From the IMG/VR virus record IMGVR_UViG_3300021363_000006, positions 1 through 51,891 of that record: DNA of 51,891 nt. One strand, written 5' to 3'. Of this stretch, positions 47,956-51,891 are shown piece after piece; the first letter of the stretch is position 1, and each line of letters starts with the position of its first letter. The stretch comes from a virus. The position numbers were made by a program, and so were the translations under genes. The notes under the pieces are model-generated. The model searched no databases. It was not told the origin of the DNA and saw only the letters and a list, made by a program, of their open reading frames with translations.

Positions 47956-48435
47956 CTAGCACCTCTCGAACCAAAAGGCTGCACGGGCGTTGACGACGGC
48001 TGCCGCAGTAAGGCGAATTGCGAAGCCCTTGGACACGTCGTTGTCAGGCGTGTCACCAAGCGGGAAGTCGTAGACAAGCAGTCCACCTGCAGGCGACAGG
48101 AAGCCTGAGTCAATTGGAGCCAATACCGTAGGCTCCGATGTCGATGCGGAGAAGGCCGTAAAGCCTGCAGTAATCGCACGCCCATAGTTCTGGGTGATGT
48201 TGGAGTTCTCGTTGGTGTTGGCTGTACCAGGTGTACTGTTGGTTGCAGCAGTGAGGGTACAGAGCTCCCAGAACACAGGGACAGCCGTACCCGTAACACC
48301 GTCAAGCGAGAGCCTGAACTTCTTCAGGTCTGCGCCGAATGTAGAAGGGGCGAGGACAGCAAGCACTGTCTTCGCTGTAGCTGCAGCTAGAGCGACCTGC
48401 GAGGTCGTCCTGACCGAGTAGCCAGCCTTAGCCAT
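47956..48435 (-). CDS. Hypothetical structural protein, 159 aa
   Basis: Beta-rich, with Ala/Thr-rich runs (TSQVALAAATAKTVLAVLAPS start). Probably a head- or fibre-associated protein by neighbourhood. Two bases from the lectin-like gene. Confidence 0.6.
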   Translation of the reverse strand: MAKAGYSVRTTSQVALAAATAKTVLAVLAPSTFGADLKKFRLSLDGVTGTAVPVFWELCTLTAATNSTPGTANTNENSNITQNYGRAITAGFTAFSASTSEPTVLAPIDSGFLSPAGGLLVYDFPLGDTPDNDVSKGFAIRLTAAAVVNARAAFWFERC

Positions 48436-48444
48436 GCCTCCTCC

Positions 48445-49023
48445 TTAGGAGAACGTGATTGTGGTGGTGAAGGCCCAGGTGGAACCGGAAGCCTTGGTAC
48501 CGAGCGCTGCCGACGTCTTGTGGTTTAGCAACGTGGCACTAACGGCGTTGCTAGAGGAAACGGTCGGAGTACCGATATCGATGCCCCACTCGTTCCACGC
48601 GTAGTTGCCATCTGCAGTACCAAACGTCGACTTGAACGTGATGACTGCAGCTGCAATCGTGGGGAACGTAGCATCCATGACCTGGAACCAGCGGTGTGTG
48701 GAACCTGCAGCAGCTGAGAGGTCAGTATCACCAACTGCTGCCGAGCCTGCGCCATCACCCGTACCAATACGGGCCGCTGTGTTCGTAGGAGCCTGACCTC
48801 CAGCAGCTACCATCAGCGACACAAGACGAGTCAAGCCCGCAGTGGTCAGGAGGTTGTCCGCCCGATCAGCCGTGTCTGACGGCTTGATCCCAAGAGCTGT
48901 GAACACCGCAGCTGTCGGAGCCAAGATACCCGACTTGAGCTGAGCGTACTTGGTCTGGTCCGCGTCGTACTTGTCAACGTGGGCATGTGCCTGCCACTTG
49001 AACGTGTCAGTCTTTGTCGTCAT
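48445..49023 (-). CDS. Hypothetical structural protein, 192 aa
   Basis: TFKWQAHAHVDKYDADQTKY start, then Ala/Thr/Gly-rich strands such as ARIGTGDGAGSAAVGDTDLS and FPTIAAAVITFKSTFG. Resembles phage surface proteins of unknown function with a structural fold in the head/fibre block. Confidence 0.65.
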   Translation of the reverse strand: MTTKTDTFKWQAHAHVDKYDADQTKYAQLKSGILAPTAAVFTALGIKPSDTADRADNLLTTAGLTRLVSLMVAAGGQAPTNTAARIGTGDGAGSAAVGDTDLSAAAGSTHRWFQVMDATFPTIAAAVITFKSTFGTADGNYAWNEWGIDIGTPTVSSSNAVSATLLNHKTSAALGTKASGSTWAFTTTITFS

Positions 49024-49358
49024 CGCTGTATCGCTACCTCTCCTGTAATGACGGTCTCCCTAATGACTGGGATGGTCTTGGCGAGCATAACTCGGAACGG
49101 TTGAGCGTCCCAAGAGAACTGAACATCCTCAGATGGCTGATCGAATGTCGCACTGTTAGCCAGTATGACACTCGTCCAAGTAACCATCCCATCAGGATCG
49201 TCAATCTCAATTGTGATCGATGTCCCAGCTAAGCTGGCAGGAACTGTATTCTCGACATCGTTCCAAAAGTACAATACGAACTTATTGCGTGAATTGAACT
49301 TCAGTCGCAGGACAGCAACAATTGCAACTGAGCCTACTTCGACTGTGCGCGCCATCAC
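49020..49358 (-). CDS. Hypothetical structural protein, 112 aa
   Basis: Beta-rich, short (MARTVEVGSVAIVAVLRLKF start at the second residue). Overlaps its neighbours by four bases. Similar to small head-associated proteins; not recognised. Confidence 0.6.
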   Translation of the reverse strand: MMARTVEVGSVAIVAVLRLKFNSRNKFVLYFWNDVENTVPASLAGTSITIEIDDPDGMVTWTSVILANSATFDQPSEDVQFSWDAQPFRVMLAKTIPVIRETVITGEVAIQR

Positions 49359-49615
49359 TTACCTCCGCAACGGAAGGACCCTCGCAGTTTGACAAGCTCG
49401 TCATACGTACGAATCTGATACGCGCGCTGCTGTACACCAGCAGCAGTCGTCGGCGTCAGCTGCTTATGCGGATCATTCGAGGTGAGGATGTCTAGCGTCG
49501 AGCACCATTTCTGGTTTGAGTAGGTAACGTACCAGACAACAAATGCTCCACTCAGGACCAGCGACATCAGCACAGATACAATGCTGTAGACAACACGCTG
49601 CCTAGTATTGGTCAT
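49355..49615 (-). CDS. Membrane protein next to holin-like gene
   Basis: Eighty-six residues, start MTNTRQRVVYSIVSVLM: one N-terminal membrane helix (VLMSLVLSGAFVVWYVTY) and a soluble C-terminal domain with two Cys. Similar paired membrane proteins are found by holins of actinobacterial phages. Confidence 0.6.
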   Translation of the reverse strand: MTNTRQRVVYSIVSVLMSLVLSGAFVVWYVTYSNQKWCSTLDILTSNDPHKQLTPTTAAGVQQRAYQIRTYDELVKLRGSFRCGGK

Positions 49616-49622
49616 CTGTGAA

Positions 49623-49880
49623 TCACCACGTTCCAGAACGTTGAGACCGAGATGGCGGAGATGGTGAGTCCGGCGGAGACGGTGGCGGCGAAGAGCCTCC
49701 ATTCTGTCTCAGTAACCAGATGGCGTTCGTGATGCCAGGAATCCCTAGCATCGTGGTGAACGTTGCTAGGAGCAGAGGGTCTGTCCTGCCCGTCAACAAC
49801 TGATACACGATACCGAATGTACCTAGTGCGAGGAGGACCAGATCGCGTAGAATCGTTAGCCATGGAGGACCGTTCACCAT
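49623..49880 (-). CDS. Holin-like protein
   Basis: Eighty-five residues: two membrane helices (LRDLVLLALGTFGIVYQLL and LLLATFTTMLGIPGITNAIWLL) and a Pro/Ser-rich end, like actinobacterial phage holins. An overlapping frame (49612-49884) also ends with a hydrophobic helix. Lies next to the portal, about 17 kb from the endolysin, which is unusual. Confidence 0.6.
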   Translation of the reverse strand: MVNGPPWLTILRDLVLLALGTFGIVYQLLTGRTDPLLLATFTTMLGIPGITNAIWLLRQNGGSSPPPSPPDSPSPPSRSQRSGTW

Positions 49881-49917
49881 TCACCTGTTAGTCCTAACCA
49901 GTAGGGGATGCTACTAG

Positions 49918-51429
49918 TTACTTGTTGCCCGAGCGATCAGCTCCAGCATTACTGGCAGGGAGTTGTGCCTTCGCAGGCCCTTGCCTTGGAGGTCCCGCTT
50001 TAGGAGCCTCACCATTCCCAGGCTTTCCAGCAGCAGCTTCACCAGGTGCCTGAGGTGTAGCCGTCTCTCGGACGGTTGCTTCGTCCGCTGGGGGCAAATC
50101 CATTTCCTCTCGAATGTTTGCCTCTAGTACATCGTCAGGACGAATGATGTTTGCTCCGACGAAGTTTCTAATCGCGAAGCTAAGCGTACGCCAGTCAGCA
50201 GATTCACCAATACGGCGGGCACGAAGCTTAGGGTAGTCCTTAACGCCAGTGAAGTTGAAATCCACTAGCTCTTTGATAGCATAGTCGTTAACCGTCTGGC
50301 ATACAATATCCGCAATGAACCTCGTAGCCTTCAGGAACAGGTCAAGGTCGACATCCTTTGACCCCTGCCCAGTATCAGCCAGGAAGGCAGCCAAGATAGA
50401 CTTCTCGATCTGCTTGTCATGATGCTCGATCGAAGCCAAGGCATCTACAGGTTGACCCTCGAGCTTCAGCATGATCAGCTCCCAGTTAGGCGGAAGCACT
50501 ACATGCGCTCGCTCGTTGGTTCGAAGGTTTCGACCCATCTGCTCTGCGAGTCCTCGGTCCTGGGGCGAGAAACCGGGAGGCAGCGTAATCATCGGGATGC
50601 CAATGCCGTGACGTTCCTTCTGAATGGCATCGATCTTGTACAGCTGCTCCTTGTAGTACCAGTGCTTATAGGTCGACCGGAGCAAGCTGATACCCTCGAT
50701 GTTCCCTGCTTCCTTGTCGAAGGTAAACACCAGCATCTTACTGATATCGATCATGACCTCCTGGTCATAACCATTACCGTTCGGAGGCCAAAAGCAAACT
50801 GACTTAGGTCCGCCAGCTGTATCGTACTTCCACTCCTTGACATCCATGGGATGCCGAGGAGCAAGCTTCTTCCAAACGATCTGGTACTTGCCATCGATGA
50901 TTCGAGGTTCCCAGACCTTCTCGAACATGTAGTACCCAAACTCGCACATCAGCAAGGACTCAATAATGAACTGAGACCAGCTGATCGACATGTACTCGGT
51001 TAGGCACTTCCATACGAACTCCGCGATCTTTTTGTCCTTGGGTCGAATCTTCCCATTAGGACCTTTACCGGGTTCCATGAACCAGCGTGCGGCGAGTACA
51101 GGCGTCTTAACCAGGCGAAGAGTACCGCGAACAGTACCATCACCACGACGCATCTGGTCGTACTTCTGGAGGCCCTTAATCCCCATGAGGTCACGATTGT
51201 ACTCCGCTCTAATAAAGGATGTAAATGGTGAAGGTGAGGATGTTCCAATCTCTCGCAGGTCAACTTCGTTGATGCTGGATGAAGCAACGTTAGATGCGAA
51301 CTGGCGAGGCGTGACGATGGCAAACGGGTCCATGCCAGGCTCAGAGACCACAGACACGATCTCAAATCTGGCCAGAACATCGTCCATCGTGCTAACGAGG
51401 GTCTGGGTCTCGGCCTGGGTCTCAGTCAC
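49918..51429 (-). CDS. Portal protein (Mu gp29-like)
   Basis: A protein of 503 residues. LMGIKGLQKYDQMRRGDGTVRGTLRL-type opening, then QFIIESLLMCEFGYYMFEKVWEPR and ISLLRSTYKHWYYKEQLYK, typical of DUF935/Mu gp29 portals. The C-terminus is Pro/Ala/Gly-rich and disordered. Immediately after the large terminase, as usual. Confidence 0.88.
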   Translation of the reverse strand: MTETQAETQTLVSTMDDVLARFEIVSVVSEPGMDPFAIVTPRQFASNVASSSINEVDLREIGTSSPSPFTSFIRAEYNRDLMGIKGLQKYDQMRRGDGTVRGTLRLVKTPVLAARWFMEPGKGPNGKIRPKDKKIAEFVWKCLTEYMSISWSQFIIESLLMCEFGYYMFEKVWEPRIIDGKYQIVWKKLAPRHPMDVKEWKYDTAGGPKSVCFWPPNGNGYDQEVMIDISKMLVFTFDKEAGNIEGISLLRSTYKHWYYKEQLYKIDAIQKERHGIGIPMITLPPGFSPQDRGLAEQMGRNLRTNERAHVVLPPNWELIMLKLEGQPVDALASIEHHDKQIEKSILAAFLADTGQGSKDVDLDLFLKATRFIADIVCQTVNDYAIKELVDFNFTGVKDYPKLRARRIGESADWRTLSFAIRNFVGANIIRPDDVLEANIREEMDLPPADEATVRETATPQAPGEAAAGKPGNGEAPKAGPPRQGPAKAQLPASNAGADRSGNK

Positions 51430-51447
51430 TTACTGCCTCGCCCTTCA

Positions 51448-51891
51448 TTAGAAAACTCCACCTGAGGTAAAGAAGGATGCATCGCCTTCTCCTCCACCCT
51501 CTGCGGGCGTCATTGTGAACGAGCCACCATCTTTCGAGCCTCCAGATTCTCCCTGGTAGACTTCGGATAGGTGGTGATGAGCTCCGAGCTTGAACACATG
51601 CATAAGGCCGTATCGCAATGCATCGAGTGCGTGGTCTTCGACCTTGTTTCCGAACTCAGGTACGTTCCGCCCCTTGACTGGAGCATTGGACTTGTAGTTG
51701 TTGAACTCATGGATGAGAGACTTGCATGAGTGATCCACCAGCATCCCTGTGGTGGTAAGGGGAGTGCCATACTCGTCACTGACAAGGCCGGTGTCTCTAT
51801 CTTTGAGGAACGAGGCAACGAGGTCAACGCCATCTCGCCAGTTCTCCTTCGCCTCAGGTAGTGTCCAGCAGCCTACGAGGTCGATCGAAAT
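51448..51891 (-). CDS. terL: Terminase large subunit, C-terminal part
   Basis: Same gene as 1-1129, reading through the join at the end of the window. It ends the RNase H-like nuclease domain, with EDHALDALRYG near the end and an acidic/Gly-rich tail. Bases 51753-51891 repeat the first 139 of the window, so only 51448-51752 is unique. Confidence 0.93.
   Translation of the reverse strand: MSIDLVGCWTLPEAKENWRDGVDLVASFLKDRDTGLVSDEYGTPLTTTGMLVDHSCKSLIHEFNNYKSNAPVKGRNVPEFGNKVEDHALDALRYGLMHVFKLGAHHHLSEVYQGESGGSKDGGSFTMTPAEGGGEGDASFFTSGGVF
51753..51891. repeat. Right copy of terminal redundancy
   Basis: Same 139 bases as 1-139; three differences (T here, C at the left) at 51753, 51756 and 51765. 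The right copy translates as GTPLTT and the left as GAPLA at the same place, so the two ends carry different versions of the gene. Confidence 0.95.

Noticed and set aside
1-51891. CRISPR array
   Set aside because: No set of regularly spaced direct repeats with unique spacers was seen. The dispersed repeats are far apart and palindromic.
1-51891. Integrase or immunity repressor for lysogeny
   Set aside because: No tyrosine or serine recombinase motifs were found. The only clear HTH candidate is a small MerR/excisionase-like protein at 10862.

Overview
This window is a complete, or nearly complete, tailed double-stranded DNA phage genome of the siphovirus type. It has a tape measure protein, Dit, a -1 frameshifted tail chaperone, a Mu-like portal and prohead protease, and no tail sheath. 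The last 139 bases repeat the first 139 (positions 51753-51891 match 1-139, with three C/T differences in the first 13 bases). The large terminase gene reads in frame across that join. The molecule is therefore best read as circular or circularly permuted, with a unit of about 51,752 bp. No integrase or clear immunity repressor is visible, so a lytic life style is likely. A host in the Actinobacteria is an inference from the moderate-to-high GC content, frequent GTG starts, leaderless promoters, the preQ0 gene set and the overall gene style. The exact host cannot be read from the sequence.

Layout. (A) Late genes are on the minus strand. They run leftward from about 2283, through the join, and down to 31864: putative small terminase, small basic protein, large terminase, portal, two membrane or holin-like proteins, several surface or fibre-like proteins including an Asp/Ser/Thr repeat protein, Mu-I-like protease/scaffold, decoration protein, major capsid, head-tail completion genes, major tail protein, tail chaperones G and G-T, tape measure, Dit, Gp37-like tail protein, minor tail protein, amidase endolysin and a small holin candidate. 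(B) At 2284-2720 lies a divergent control region with helically phased repeats. A short rightward cluster (2721-3923) and one leftward zinc-finger gene (4034-4378) follow. (C) A second AT-rich region with 22-bp tandem repeats (4379-4818) precedes the rightward early region. (D) From 4819 to 31795 there are dozens of overlapping small genes (tiny one-helix membrane proteins and Cys-rich zinc-ribbon proteins), then a SNF2 helicase, Cas4-like nuclease, a GH26-like glycosidase, two secreted proteins, a tRNA-like RNA, Sak4-like ATPase with its DUF669-like partner, and primase-helicase. These are followed by the full GTP-to-preQ0 pathway (QueC, QueD, QueE, FolE), two MazG-like proteins, DpdA, a uracil-DNA-glycosylase/DNA polymerase A fusion and a RuvC-like nuclease. 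Early and late transcripts converge at a 16-bp-stem terminator (31801-31854).

How it works together. QueC, QueD, QueE and FolE should make preQ0, and DpdA should insert it into phage DNA in place of guanine, probably as protection from restriction. MazG-like proteins and the UDG-polymerase fusion fit with control of the nucleotide pool and of DNA quality. The most unusual structure is regulatory. A family of three homologous elements of about 130 bp (near 10.5, 31.0 and 40.2 kb) is built from TTAGAC/GTCTAA stems. There is also a very over-represented word, ACCACAGGG, whose 14-bp form AGTAGACCACAGGG sits just ahead of five gene starts. Neither is explained by any coding feature, and they are the best candidates for an undescribed control system.
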